DNA of 64,000 nucleotides from Paraglaciecola sp. MB-3u-78 (GTDB taxonomy: Bacteria > Pseudomonadota > Gammaproteobacteria > Enterobacterales > Alteromonadaceae), in contig NZ_PJCF01000009.1 of the NCBI RefSeq assembly GCF_002835935.1, positions 62,001 to 126,000 of the forward strand, in the 5' to 3' direction. Each line of letters opens with the position of its first letter. The first letter of the stretch is position 1. The notes under the pieces were generated by a model. It did no database searches. It had not been told where the DNA came from and was given only the letters and a program-made list of their open reading frames with translations. Shown piece after piece: positions 56,376-64,000 of the stretch. The translations under genes were made by a program, and so were the position numbers.

Positions 56376-56468
56376 TACCAATCCCAGTAAAGAAGTGACC
56401 GCGCAGCGACGCCTTGCCTAAAATCGGCTGGGGCTTTCTGAGTGAACACGTCTTTATTGGGATTGGTA
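56376..56468. repeat. MITE-like palindromic element
   Basis: A 93-base element with 18-base inverted arms (TACCAATCCCAGTAAAGA / TCTTTATTGGGATTGGTA), which differ at a single position. The interior is GC-richer than the flanks. The ends resemble TAATACCAAT-type intergenic palindromes common in Alteromonadales. No coding potential. Confidence 0.75.
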
Positions 56469-56617
56469 TTATGGAAGACCAAAGTTTGCTATGTATCTAA
56501 AATTCATTCACAAGTTCAACTCGCTAAGGTAACCTTCAATGGTGATCAGCAATTGATTTGTAGTAGCCGTTTTCTGATCACAAAGGCTACGGATATTTAA
56601 AAAGAGAGAAAGGAATT

Positions 56618-57796
56618 ATGGATAATAAAAATTACCAACACTTTAGTTTTAACGAATTATTGAATGCTCAGCAGAACATAGGCTCAGAAACCCCACCGCA
56701 AGAAATAGCAGATTTGCAGGCCGTGATTAGTGCCCACCCAAATAACCCCGCTAATCAAACAGCAAATAAACGAACAGTGCCAGTAAAGTTTTTAGGTAAA
56801 ACGGACGAATTTTTCTCTATTTGGATTGTCAATTTGTTACTAACAATTGTCACCCTTGGTATTTATTCAGCGTGGGCTACCGTCAGAAATAATCGCTATT
56901 TTTATTCCAACACTGAAATTGATGGCCACAGATTGGCATACCTAGCAGACCCTATTCAAATACTAAAAGGCAGGATTATAGGTGTATTATTATTTGCTAG
57001 TTATTTTTTAGCAGCCTCATTTAGTCCTATTGCTGCTGGTATCATTATGCTGGTATTGGTATTTGCATACCCGCTACTGATTTGTATGAGCCTGAGATTT
57101 AAAATGCGCATGACAGCATATAGGAATGTGCGCTTTAATTTTAATGGTAAGTATGGACGTGCTTTTGTGGTGTTTATTTTGTTACCCATTATGAGCATAT
57201 TTACTTTGTACTTAGCACTTCCTTGGGTAATGAAAAAAGTAGATCAGTTTATTTATGACAACATCACCTTCGGCGACAAAAAACTTAGCACTAGCCTTGA
57301 AACAGGAGAATATTTTATAGCTGGTTTAGGTGCAGCTTTTATAGGTATCGCCCTATTTGTATTAGCCAGCTTCGGCCTTGGGTTATCTTTTTCTGACTTG
57401 GTGCCAGGAGAAAGCGGAATAGACTTCACTCTTGGATACGCGCTCTTTATTGTGACATATGTCGCAGTAATTTTAATTTGTTCTAGTTTTTACGCCGCTC
57501 GCATTCGTAATCATATATTTAATAATAGTGTGATTGAGGACGTGTCTGAATTCACATCACAACTATCAGTCTCACAATTGATTTGGTTACGAAGTTCAAA
57601 CTTTGTGGTGATTGTCGCCAGCTTAGGTTTTGCCATGCCTTGGGTAAAAATTCGAAGCGCCAGATTATATGCTTCAGCGACGCAAGTGACAGTGTTAGCA
57701 GGAGCTGACAACGTTCTGACTAAAGACTCTCAATCCAGCAGTGCCATTGGCGAAGAAGTGGCTAACGCCTTCGATATTGATGTGGCTATCGGTTAA
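56618..57796 (+). CDS. YjgN family (DUF898) membrane protein
   Basis: A 392-residue integral membrane protein. The DUF898 pattern is repeated twice: FLGKTDEFFSIWIVNLLLTIVTLGIYSAWATVRNNRYFYSNTEIDG and, later, FIYDNITFGDKKLSTSLETG, each followed by several helices (seven to eight in all). A soluble N-terminal tail of about 55 residues precedes them. The family's function is unknown. The stop codon overlaps the start of an M48 protease gene by one base (TAATG), so the protein and the protease are likely to be partners. Confidence 0.88.
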   Translation: MDNKNYQHFSFNELLNAQQNIGSETPPQEIADLQAVISAHPNNPANQTANKRTVPVKFLGKTDEFFSIWIVNLLLTIVTLGIYSAWATVRNNRYFYSNTEIDGHRLAYLADPIQILKGRIIGVLLFASYFLAASFSPIAAGIIMLVLVFAYPLLICMSLRFKMRMTAYRNVRFNFNGKYGRAFVVFILLPIMSIFTLYLALPWVMKKVDQFIYDNITFGDKKLSTSLETGEYFIAGLGAAFIGIALFVLASFGLGLSFSDLVPGESGIDFTLGYALFIVTYVAVILICSSFYAARIRNHIFNNSVIEDVSEFTSQLSVSQLIWLRSSNFVVIVASLGFAMPWVKIRSARLYASATQVTVLAGADNVLTKDSQSSSAIGEEVANAFDIDVAIG

Positions 57797-58827
57797 TGAA
57801 AACCTTAGAAGTAACGGGTAAATTTTACCCCCTAGGAAGGTCTCAGTGCCTTCCCGTTACTGTTTTGATGACGGCATCTGACGGTCTTCGCATTATTGAT
57901 TTATCGAATCAACTATTAGCCGAAACAGATGTCAGTCAAATACAGGTCGCTGAAAAATTAGCCTCTGTGCCCCGAGAAATATCGCTGTATGATCAAGGCC
58001 TTGTTGTCGTCGACTCAACCCCTGCTGTAGATGTTTGGATTGCGTCAAATAGCCAACAAAACAAAGTATCCAAACTAGAAAGCAGTAAGTCTACGGTTTT
58101 GCTCTGCGCGGTTTTAGTGCCTGTTTTTCTGTTTGCTTTCTTTAAATACCTGATCCCTAGCTCAGCTATTCTGTTTGCAGACTATGTGCCCGAAAGCATT
58201 GTGAACATTGCTTCAAAACATACCTTAAGCGCATTAGATAACAGTATACTTTCTGACACGTCGCTGAATGATGAAACCCAGAATAGTTATCAAAATATGT
58301 GGCGAGATATTATATCTAAAATTGATGTTCCGACCCAATTTGATATTCAATTCAGGCAATCTGACACTATGGGAGCCAATGCCTTCGCCCTGCCCAATGG
58401 CACGATAGTCATCACAGATGAATTAGTTAAACTGATTGGCGACAACCATGACCTGTTAACCGCTATTCTGTTACATGAAATTGGACATGTGGAACATAAA
58501 CATTCCATGCGATTTATTTCAGAAGCATTGGCAACATCTATTGCAGTGAATTATTTTTTTGCTGATTTAGGTGGTTTAGTAGAGTTCTTTGCTGGCGTCT
58601 CGAATACCGTGGTTCAAAATCAATTTTCCCGAAAGTTAGAATGGGAAGCTGATAACTATGCACTTAGTAAACTCGTCGGATTAGGAATGGACAGAGAAAG
58701 CTTTGCCGAGGCCATGCAAAAGCTAGCTGTAACACTGCCTAAAGAGTCCAAGCTGACACTATGGCTTCAATCCCACCCATCTATGCAATCGCGTATAGAT
58801 AATGCCAAAGATAAGCACCTAGATTAA
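57796..58827 (+). CDS. M48 family metallopeptidase, membrane-anchored
   Basis: A 343-residue protease. The zinc motif HEIGH is at residues 227-231 in AILLHEIGHVEHKHSMRF, and the third ligand Glu is in SRKLEWEADNYALSKL. One transmembrane helix (about 103-121) places the protease domain in the periplasm behind a 100-residue cytoplasmic N-terminal domain. It is translationally coupled to a DUF898 protein, an association seen elsewhere, so it may process or control that membrane protein. It ends in a terminator-like hairpin. Confidence 0.9.
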   Translation: MKTLEVTGKFYPLGRSQCLPVTVLMTASDGLRIIDLSNQLLAETDVSQIQVAEKLASVPREISLYDQGLVVVDSTPAVDVWIASNSQQNKVSKLESSKSTVLLCAVLVPVFLFAFFKYLIPSSAILFADYVPESIVNIASKHTLSALDNSILSDTSLNDETQNSYQNMWRDIISKIDVPTQFDIQFRQSDTMGANAFALPNGTIVITDELVKLIGDNHDLLTAILLHEIGHVEHKHSMRFISEALATSIAVNYFFADLGGLVEFFAGVSNTVVQNQFSRKLEWEADNYALSKLVGLGMDRESFAEAMQKLAVTLPKESKLTLWLQSHPSMQSRIDNAKDKHLD

Positions 58828-58839
58828 TTTAAAAAAACA

Positions 58840-58877
58840 CCGATGTGTATATGCTTCTGCATATTGCATCGGCTTTT
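58840..58877 (+). terminator. Terminator-like hairpin after M48 protease gene
   Basis: Stem CCGATG...GCATAT / paired with ATATTGCATCGG (imperfect, one bulge), followed by CTTTTAAT. It lies 12 bases after the stop codon and probably ends the DUF898-protease transcript. Confidence 0.6.
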
Positions 58878-59128
58878 AATATTTATTCGGCACTACCTTG
58901 TTTACCTTAAGTTAAGTGAAATATTTACATAATCTGTGGATTTCATGCACGGCATTTTATGACTAAGGCACCATAATTATGATCAACAAATATTACGTTC
59001 ACAATCCTCTGAAATAAAGAACATCACAATAATTTCAAAAAATCATGTAGTCCGAGTAAAGCAAAAAATTAACGTTTTCAAATCGATAAACACATCTATA
59101 TGTTACTCAGTTGTAAATAATCACAAGT

Positions 59129-59145
59129 CAGTGGTAAGACCAGTT
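59129..59145. promoter_or_regulatory. FadR-like operator upstream of acyl-CoA dehydrogenase gene
   Basis: CAGTGGTAAGACCAGTT; its complement reads AACTGGTCTTACCACTG and matches the FadR consensus AGCTGGTCCGACCTGTT closely in one half. It is a near palindrome (TGGT...ACCA). It ends 11 bases before a TATACT box, so a bound repressor would overlap the -35 region. A similar site precedes fadE. Confidence 0.5.
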
Positions 59146-59201
59146 AATTATTCTGCTATACTCTACAAGTTTATCAAAGCCAACTATCTTGGAGTTCTAT
59201 T

Positions 59202-61022
59202 ATGTTGCATTACAAAGCGCCGGTTATGGACATGAAGTTTCTTATCGAAGACGTGTTTAATTATTACCCTCATTATAAAAAATACCCAGAGTTTGCTGAA
59301 GCAACGCCTGATTTAGTCGATGCGATATTACAAGAATGTGCAAAATTTTGTGAAAATGAATTATTACCTTTAAACCAAAGTGGTGATAAAGAAGGCTGTA
59401 AATTTGATAATGGTGTCGTGACTACGCCTAAAGGTTTTAAAGAAGCTTATACAAAATATGTTGAAGGCGGATGGCAAAGTTTATCTCACCCTATTGAACA
59501 TGGAGGCCAAGGTTTACCCCCATCATTAGGCATGGTAAAACAAGAAATGATGGGCACAGCGAATTGGTCATGGGCGATGTATCCTGGCTTAAGTCATGGT
59601 GCAATGAACACCGTTCAAACCCACGGCACACCTGAGCAAAAAGAACTGTATCTGACACGTTTAACTCAAGGCACGTGGACCGGCACTATGTGTTTAACCG
59701 AACCCCAATGCGGCACCGACTTAGGCCAAGTTAAAACCAAAGCCGTAGCAAACAGTGATGGTACCTATGACATTGTGGGTACTAAAATATTTATTTCTGC
59801 AGGTGAACACGATTTAACTGAGAATATAATTCACATCGTCTTGGCCCGTATTCCCGGCGCACCTAAAGGCACTCGTGGTATTTCTTTATTCATTGTGCCC
59901 AAAATCCAAGTAGACCAACAAGGTAACTTAGGTGAAACCAATCATGTCACCTGCGGTGCCATTGAGGATAAAATGGGTATTAAAGGCTCATCTACTGCGG
60001 TGCTAAATTTTGATAATGCTAAAGGTGTATTAATAGGCCCTGAAAACAAAGGCTTAGAATGTATGTTCACCTTTATGAACGCCGCGCGTGTGGGCACAGC
60101 GTTACAAGGTGTCTGTGCCTCGGAACTGTCTTATCAAAACGCATTATTATATGCCAAAGACCGTTTATCGATGCGCGCCTTAACCGGTAAAAAATTCCCA
60201 GACAAAGTAGCAGACCCCATCATTGTTCATCCTGATGTACGTAAAATGTTAATGACCCAAAAGGCCATCACTGAAGGTGGTCGTGCCATGGTGTATTACA
60301 CCGCCAAAATTGTTGATGACTTGGAGATGGCTACAACAGATGAAGCACGTAAAGCCGCAGATGACAGATTAGGTTTCCTGACTCCCATCCTTAAAGCCTT
60401 TTTAACAGAGCTAGGCTGTGAAAGTGCCAGTCACGGTATGCAAGTATTTGGTGGCCATGGATATATTAAAGAATGGGGCATGGAGCAGATTTATCGTGAC
60501 GTGCGTATTGCGACTATGTACGAAGGCACAACCGGTATTCAGGCATTGGATTTATTGGGCCGGAAAATATTACTCACCCGTGGTAAGTCATTAAAAGCAT
60601 TCAGTAAAGAAGTGTTAGTTTTCTGCAAAGACAAAAGTTTGATTTCTAGTAACCCCCATAAACGTCAAATGAATAAATTTGTCTGGGCATTAAGCAAAAA
60701 TGTGGCGAACTGGCAACAATACTCCATGCGTTTAGCCTTGAAAGCTAAAAAAGACAGAGACATAGTAGGTTCAGCCTCAGTAGATTATTTAATGTACTCA
60801 GGCTATATAGTGATGGGGTATTTTTGGGCGCAAATGACGCAAACCGCCTACGAAAAATTAGCCGGAGAAGTTGAAAACCGTGACTTTTATCGTGCCAAAA
60901 TCAAAACCGCCGAATTTTATTTTGAACGTTTATTACCCAGAACAAAGTCTTTAGCTAAAACCATGATGGCCGATCCAAAAACCTTAATGCAGCTAGACGA
61001 AGATTTGTTATCTTTTTTATAG
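59202..61022 (+). CDS. Acyl-CoA dehydrogenase, long form with C-terminal domain
   Basis: A 606-residue acyl-CoA dehydrogenase of the long subfamily (Pseudomonas FadE-type). The flavin/substrate signatures are GTMCLTEPQCGTDLG, MGIKGSSTAVLNF and GGHGYIKEWGMEQIYRDVRIATMYEGTTGIQALDLLGRK, which carries the catalytic Glu; residues about 470-606 form the extra C-terminal domain. It performs the first oxidation of beta-oxidation on medium or long acyl-CoA. It is a different branch from the fadE at 12.6 kb; both promoters carry FadR-like sites. It is monocistronic. Confidence 0.92.
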   Translation: MLHYKAPVMDMKFLIEDVFNYYPHYKKYPEFAEATPDLVDAILQECAKFCENELLPLNQSGDKEGCKFDNGVVTTPKGFKEAYTKYVEGGWQSLSHPIEHGGQGLPPSLGMVKQEMMGTANWSWAMYPGLSHGAMNTVQTHGTPEQKELYLTRLTQGTWTGTMCLTEPQCGTDLGQVKTKAVANSDGTYDIVGTKIFISAGEHDLTENIIHIVLARIPGAPKGTRGISLFIVPKIQVDQQGNLGETNHVTCGAIEDKMGIKGSSTAVLNFDNAKGVLIGPENKGLECMFTFMNAARVGTALQGVCASELSYQNALLYAKDRLSMRALTGKKFPDKVADPIIVHPDVRKMLMTQKAITEGGRAMVYYTAKIVDDLEMATTDEARKAADDRLGFLTPILKAFLTELGCESASHGMQVFGGHGYIKEWGMEQIYRDVRIATMYEGTTGIQALDLLGRKILLTRGKSLKAFSKEVLVFCKDKSLISSNPHKRQMNKFVWALSKNVANWQQYSMRLALKAKKDRDIVGSASVDYLMYSGYIVMGYFWAQMTQTAYEKLAGEVENRDFYRAKIKTAEFYFERLLPRTKSLAKTMMADPKTLMQLDEDLLSFL

Positions 61023-61038
61023 GTTAATGTTTGTTGGA

Positions 61039-61080
61039 GCACTGAGTGTTAAAAATTAACATATTCAGTGCTTCAATATT
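61039..61080 (+). terminator. Hairpin after acyl-CoA dehydrogenase gene
   Basis: GCACTGA-GTGTTAA pairs with TTAACAT-AT-TCAGTGC (short bulge), followed by TTCAATATTTTC. It lies 17 bases after the stop codon. A weak to moderate terminator. Confidence 0.55.
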
Positions 61081-61279
61081 TTCTTAAGCAAAGACAAGTA
61101 AGAGCAATGTTCGCCTAGGTAGACTAGAAAAAGGTGAAGAAAACAGCTAAAACATCTATCATTTAGTTTTGGGTCCAAAATAGCGGTGAAAACTAGCTTT
61201 GCAGTACACACAGGTTAATTTAGGCATGTACAAAGAAATATGCTTAGAATTAGCTGAACTTGTTATACGTTTTAGTATT

Positions 61280-61610
61280 TTACTCATTGAGCCAAGAAAT
61301 AGCATCATCTTCATTATCAAAGTATCTAATTTCACCAGAAATGAACCAACTACCCATCTTCGCCGCAAACTCTTGCCATTTTTTGTTTCCATAAATAGCC
61401 ACTTTTGAAAATTTCATTACCGTGTTTTAAGCCTATTTTGAAATCATCCCACGCAGCTCTGACGTCCCATCCTTGCAACTCTGTGCCATCAATAAGGGCT
61501 TTCACTTTTGGATCCTTAACTTCAGACAATGCAGAATCAATTAACGGAGCTATACATCGAATGCCTAATGATTCAACTATGATCAGCTCGTTATTTGCGC
61601 GTTCCTGACA
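61280..61610 (-). pseudogene. SpoIIAA-like (STAS/SEC14-type) protein, frameshifted
   Basis: Reading the minus strand gives one frame from about 61610 to 61411 (IAPLIDSALSEVKDPKVKAL, then IDGTELQGWDVRAAWDDFKI) and a second frame from 61410 to the stop at 61280 (FSKVAIYGNKKWQEFAAKMG, then SWFISGEIRYFDNEDDAISW). Joined with a single one-base shift near 61408-61414, they make the SpoIIAA-like STAS domain of about 120 residues. In addition the expected K-LTHEDY segment after ESLG is missing and no start codon is clear. The gene is therefore decayed rather than a sequencing slip alone. Confidence 0.8.
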
Positions 61611-61955
61611 TTTTTTTTGTTGGACGAAGCTGCAATACCAGTGTTTTTAATACCTACATTACCCGCTGCCGATCTTAAGGTCTATTTATAGTCTCTCGAT
61701 AGTTATTTACAGAGACTACTATTTTAATCTCGAGTGTATTGGTAAATAATTTAATCAGAATTGACCAAGATCAATAAGCGTTAAACAAGCTAATTTATAG
61801 TAACCGTAAACCATATCAAATCATCGTAAAACTGTTTTTGAGAGCATAGATACAACTATCCTCGCGTAATTTACTACGTAATATCAAGAACGTGTTTGAA
61901 GCGCTAAGGGACTTAGCATAATCATACATAAAGATATAATTCAAAGGATAATTAG
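61611..61955. other. Intergenic region, 345 bases
   Basis: Between the SpoIIAA-like pseudogene and the oleate hydratase fragment. It presumably includes the lost 5' end of the pseudogene and the promoter of the hydratase gene. Nothing else is recognised. Confidence 0.45.
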
Positions 61956-62417
61956 ATGAAAACAGACAATAAACAAAACTATAAAGACTCAAAGGTTTAT
62001 CTCATTGGCAGTGGCATAGCTGGGCTGGCTAGTGCCGTATATTTAGAAAAGGATGTGGGTGTACCTGGTGAAAATATCCATATTTTAGAAAAAGATTTAA
62101 TCGCTGGCGGAGCTACTGACGGCGCTGGCGATAAAGATAAAGGATTTGTCGTTCGTGGTGGAAGAATGCATGAAATGCACTACGAATGTTATTGGGAACT
62201 ACTTTCCCATATTCCATCATTGGAAGACTCAAATATATCAGTACGAGATGAGTCATACGAATTTAATCAACGATTTGTATCCAATGCTCAGGCCCGTCTA
62301 TTAAAAGAAGGCAAGAAATTAGATGTCTCCTCCTATGGGTTGTCTTTTAAGCAACAGGCCGACTTTATCAAGCTCACCTACGTTTCCGAAAGCTCACTAG
62401 CTGATAAACGAATGTAA
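61956..62417 (+). pseudogene. Oleate hydratase, 5' fragment cut by an IS66 element
   Basis: The first 152 codons belong to an oleate hydratase (fatty-acid double-bond hydratase, FAD-dependent, normally 530-650 residues). The FAD motif is VYLIGSGIAGLASAVYLEKD, and KGFVVRGGRMHEMHYECYWE and LKEGKKLDVSSYGLSFKQQ are family hallmarks. The frame then runs into the IS66 end at 62414 (GTAAGCG), which supplies the stop codon, so the remainder of the enzyme is missing here. The 3' part should be found beyond the IS outside the window. Confidence 0.85.
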
Positions 62418-64000
62418 GCGGCTAATCAACCCACGTATCAAACAGTCGTAATACTGCGCTTATAGTTCCACGGCAATAACGCTTCAAAATCTTCCACCGT
62501 TTCCGCATAGGGTATCGCTTTGAATATAGTATTGAGATATGCGTATGGCTCAATGCCATGTAACCGAGCGGTTTCAATCAAGCTGTAATGTGCGGCACTG
62601 GCGTTTGCGCCAGCAGGTGTGTCGGCGAATAACCATGCACGCCTCCCAACGGCAAAAGGGCGAATGGCGTTTTCAGCCATAATGTTACTGATGCGAAGCT
62701 GCCCATCTGTGCAATACACAGTGAGTTTATCCCACTGATTATGCAAGTAGGTCATGGCCTTGCCAGTTAAACTGTCGGTGGCCACGCGCGGTTTGTTTGC
62801 CGTGAGCCATGCCTGCAGTGTGTTTAATATCGGCATGCTCTTAGCTTGGCGAACGGCCAGTCTTTTCTCATTGCTAGCATGTTTGATGGTGCGCTCAATC
62901 CCATAGAGCTTGTTAATCAGGCTCAAGGCCATGTCGGCTTTGCTGGCTTTTATTTTTTTCCCTTTAGGTTGTGATTGCTGTGCCTCGATGAATTTGCGGC
63001 GAGCGTGATCCATACAGCCTAATTGAATGAGCTGGTTTTTGCGGCACACTTCGTTGTAACCTGCATAACCGTCGGTTTGCAGGTAGCCATGAGTAAATCC
63101 ATGTAGCAAGCGCATAGGCACATGGCGAGCACGCGATGGGTCATAGTCAAACAGCACGCTTTGTTGGTCGGCTTTACCGCCGAGTGTCACCCACATAAAT
63201 TTATCGCCCGTGGGCGCAAGCCCTGGCTCTTTTAATACCTGAATGCGGGTTTCATCCGCCATAATGAGTGAGCCGGCATGCTGAGTCTCCCTTAATAAGT
63301 TAATTAAGGGTTGGATTTGTTTGCCTAGCGCAATGACATAGTTGGCGAGTGTTGTTCTTGATATGCTGCCCCCGTATCGTTCGATAATCCCCTCTAATCG
63401 ATAAAGCGGCATGCCATCGGCGTATTTAGCAATAATGATGTAGGTCATTAAGTTGATACTGCCCATGGCTTTGGGTACAGGGTGTTTAATGACCTCAGCC
63501 GCTTTCATGGTGGTTGTGCCTTGTTCGTCTTTAAACACCGCCTTTTCCTGCATGTACTCTAGTACCTGTACTTTGGCAGGGATAATATCTAGCTCTTCTC
63601 TGACTTTCACAAAGAAGGTATTGATTGCGCCTTCTTTTTCAGTATCTGACAAATACGCAAACACTTGGGTGCGTGGTAGGTTTTTAGCAAAGGGTTTGCG
63701 ACCGGTTTTGGCTTTAGGCTCGCTTGTGGTCGGTAACTCAGGCTCAGTTTGTTCTGGCTCACTGGTCGCTTCGGCTTCGTTGAACAAGTTACCTTGCTCT
63801 GGCGGGGTTTGTTCAGAGCTGCTGCCAAAGCGTTTGCTATTAGATAAGCGTAAATACTCTTCGAGTAACTCAACGCGCTTTTTAAGTGAATCGATGACAT
63901 CAGACTTCTTTTCGATGATGTCACTTTGCTCTGCAATCAGTGTTTCTTTTTCCCCAATCACCCCGTCTTTTTCAGACAGCATAGCTTGCAACCTTGACAT
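62414..64000 (-). mobile_element. IS66-family insertion sequence, right part outside window
   Basis: One terminus is visible at 62414, where GTAAGCG matches the conserved end of IS66-family elements. The eight bases before it (62406-62413, AAACGAAT) are the candidate target duplication. The element contains tnpC on the minus strand and continues past the right edge, where the other accessory genes of the family (tnpA, tnpB) would be expected. It interrupts the oleate hydratase gene. Confidence 0.88.
62438..64000 (-). CDS. tnpC: IS66 family transposase (TnpC)
   Basis: A 520-residue transposase whose ATG is the last codon of the window (63998-64000). The N-terminal coiled coil (IGEKETLIAEQSDIIEKKSD) is followed by a linker and the DDE domain: Asp in LIMADETRIQVLKEPG, Asp in YLQTDGYAGYNEV, Glu in IMAENAIRPFAVGRRAWLF. 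The zinc-binding region typical of IS66 is replaced by a Cys-free segment (DTEKEGAINTFFVKVREELD), a variant I also associate with IS66 elements of other marine gammaproteobacteria. The reading frame is intact, so the element may be active. Confidence 0.94.
   Translation of the reverse strand: MSRLQAMLSEKDGVIGEKETLIAEQSDIIEKKSDVIDSLKKRVELLEEYLRLSNSKRFGSSSEQTPPEQGNLFNEAEATSEPEQTEPELPTTSEPKAKTGRKPFAKNLPRTQVFAYLSDTEKEGAINTFFVKVREELDIIPAKVQVLEYMQEKAVFKDEQGTTTMKAAEVIKHPVPKAMGSINLMTYIIIAKYADGMPLYRLEGIIERYGGSISRTTLANYVIALGKQIQPLINLLRETQHAGSLIMADETRIQVLKEPGLAPTGDKFMWVTLGGKADQQSVLFDYDPSRARHVPMRLLHGFTHGYLQTDGYAGYNEVCRKNQLIQLGCMDHARRKFIEAQQSQPKGKKIKASKADMALSLINKLYGIERTIKHASNEKRLAVRQAKSMPILNTLQAWLTANKPRVATDSLTGKAMTYLHNQWDKLTVYCTDGQLRISNIMAENAIRPFAVGRRAWLFADTPAGANASAAHYSLIETARLHGIEPYAYLNTIFKAIPYAETVEDFEALLPWNYKRSITTV

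Larger units (their letters stand above)
58828..59201. other. Intergenic region with terminator and FadR-like site
   Basis: Contains a stem-loop after the M48 gene (58840-58877) and, at its right end, a FadR-like operator and a TATACT box (59157-59162) before the acyl-CoA dehydrogenase gene. The middle about 200 bases are AT-rich and featureless. Confidence 0.6.

Overview
The window looks like a chromosomal segment of a marine gammaproteobacterium of the order Alteromonadales, probably near Glaciecola/Paraglaciecola or Alteromonas. I base this on the moderately AT-rich sequence, on gene blocks shared with other gammaproteobacteria (rluB-scpB-scpA-yciO-rnm next to trpLEGDCFBA-yciI; folX-yfcH; divergent tesA and ybbA-ybbP; frmA-frmB), and on accessory genes common in marine heterotrophs (GH3 glucosidase lipoprotein, two long acyl-CoA dehydrogenases, amidohydrolase pair, oleate hydratase). 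I have no database search, so the genus is inference. No rRNA, tRNA, CRISPR array or prophage is visible.

Layout. 1-5.5 kb: start of a GH3 lipoprotein, an HDOD-GAF protein, yajD, a small membrane protein, yggL, an outer-membrane barrel and a small lipoprotein. 5.5-7.5 kb: glutathione-dependent formaldehyde detoxification (frmA-frmB). 7.8-12.1 kb: a three-gene export operon (MMPL/RND pump, LolA-like periplasmic protein, outer-membrane barrel). 12.6-14.9 kb: fadE. 15-18.1 kb: enolase-superfamily enzyme, class II aldolase-like protein and a phytanoyl-CoA dioxygenase-like enzyme. 18.6-23.9 kb: repeat lipoprotein, sulfotransferase-like protein with a class IV aminotransferase, topB, NIPSNAP protein. 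24-27.7 kb: a decaying accessory zone with a NUDIX gene broken by a stop codon, a MAPEG remnant, a YHS protein and about 1 kb of hairpin-rich non-coding repeats.

27.7-39.6 kb is a conserved core: rluB, scpB, scpA, yciO and rnm on the minus strand, diverging from a complete tryptophan operon. That operon has a readable leader peptide (three consecutive Trp codons) and an attenuator, and is followed by yciI and arfB. 39.6-45.4 kb holds envelope genes: lipoprotein, glycine-zipper protein, PepSY protein, two-component system, LiaF-like protein, LETM1-like protein. 45.6-52.3 kb: AI-2E-type transporter, folX-yfcH, ybbA-ybbP and tesA. 52.4-56.3 kb: two amidohydrolases (the first frameshifted behind its lipoprotein signal), dusC and a DUF1289 protein. 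56.6-61 kb: DUF898 membrane protein plus M48 protease, then a second acyl-CoA dehydrogenase. The right end is a frameshifted SpoIIAA-like pseudogene and an oleate hydratase cut by an IS66-family element that runs off the window.

Themes. (1) Fatty-acid oxidation: both acyl-CoA dehydrogenase promoters carry a FadR-like operator. (2) Gene decay: five genes appear broken or truncated. (3) Several intergenic repeat families: an 83-bp direct repeat pair with a diverged third copy, a CTCGTARCT tandem inside the trp operon, a MITE-like palindrome, and a large structured block near 27 kb. I found no clearly new defence or biosynthetic system. The least explained pieces are the structured block at 26.8-27.7 kb and the LETM1-like neighbourhood at 44-45 kb.
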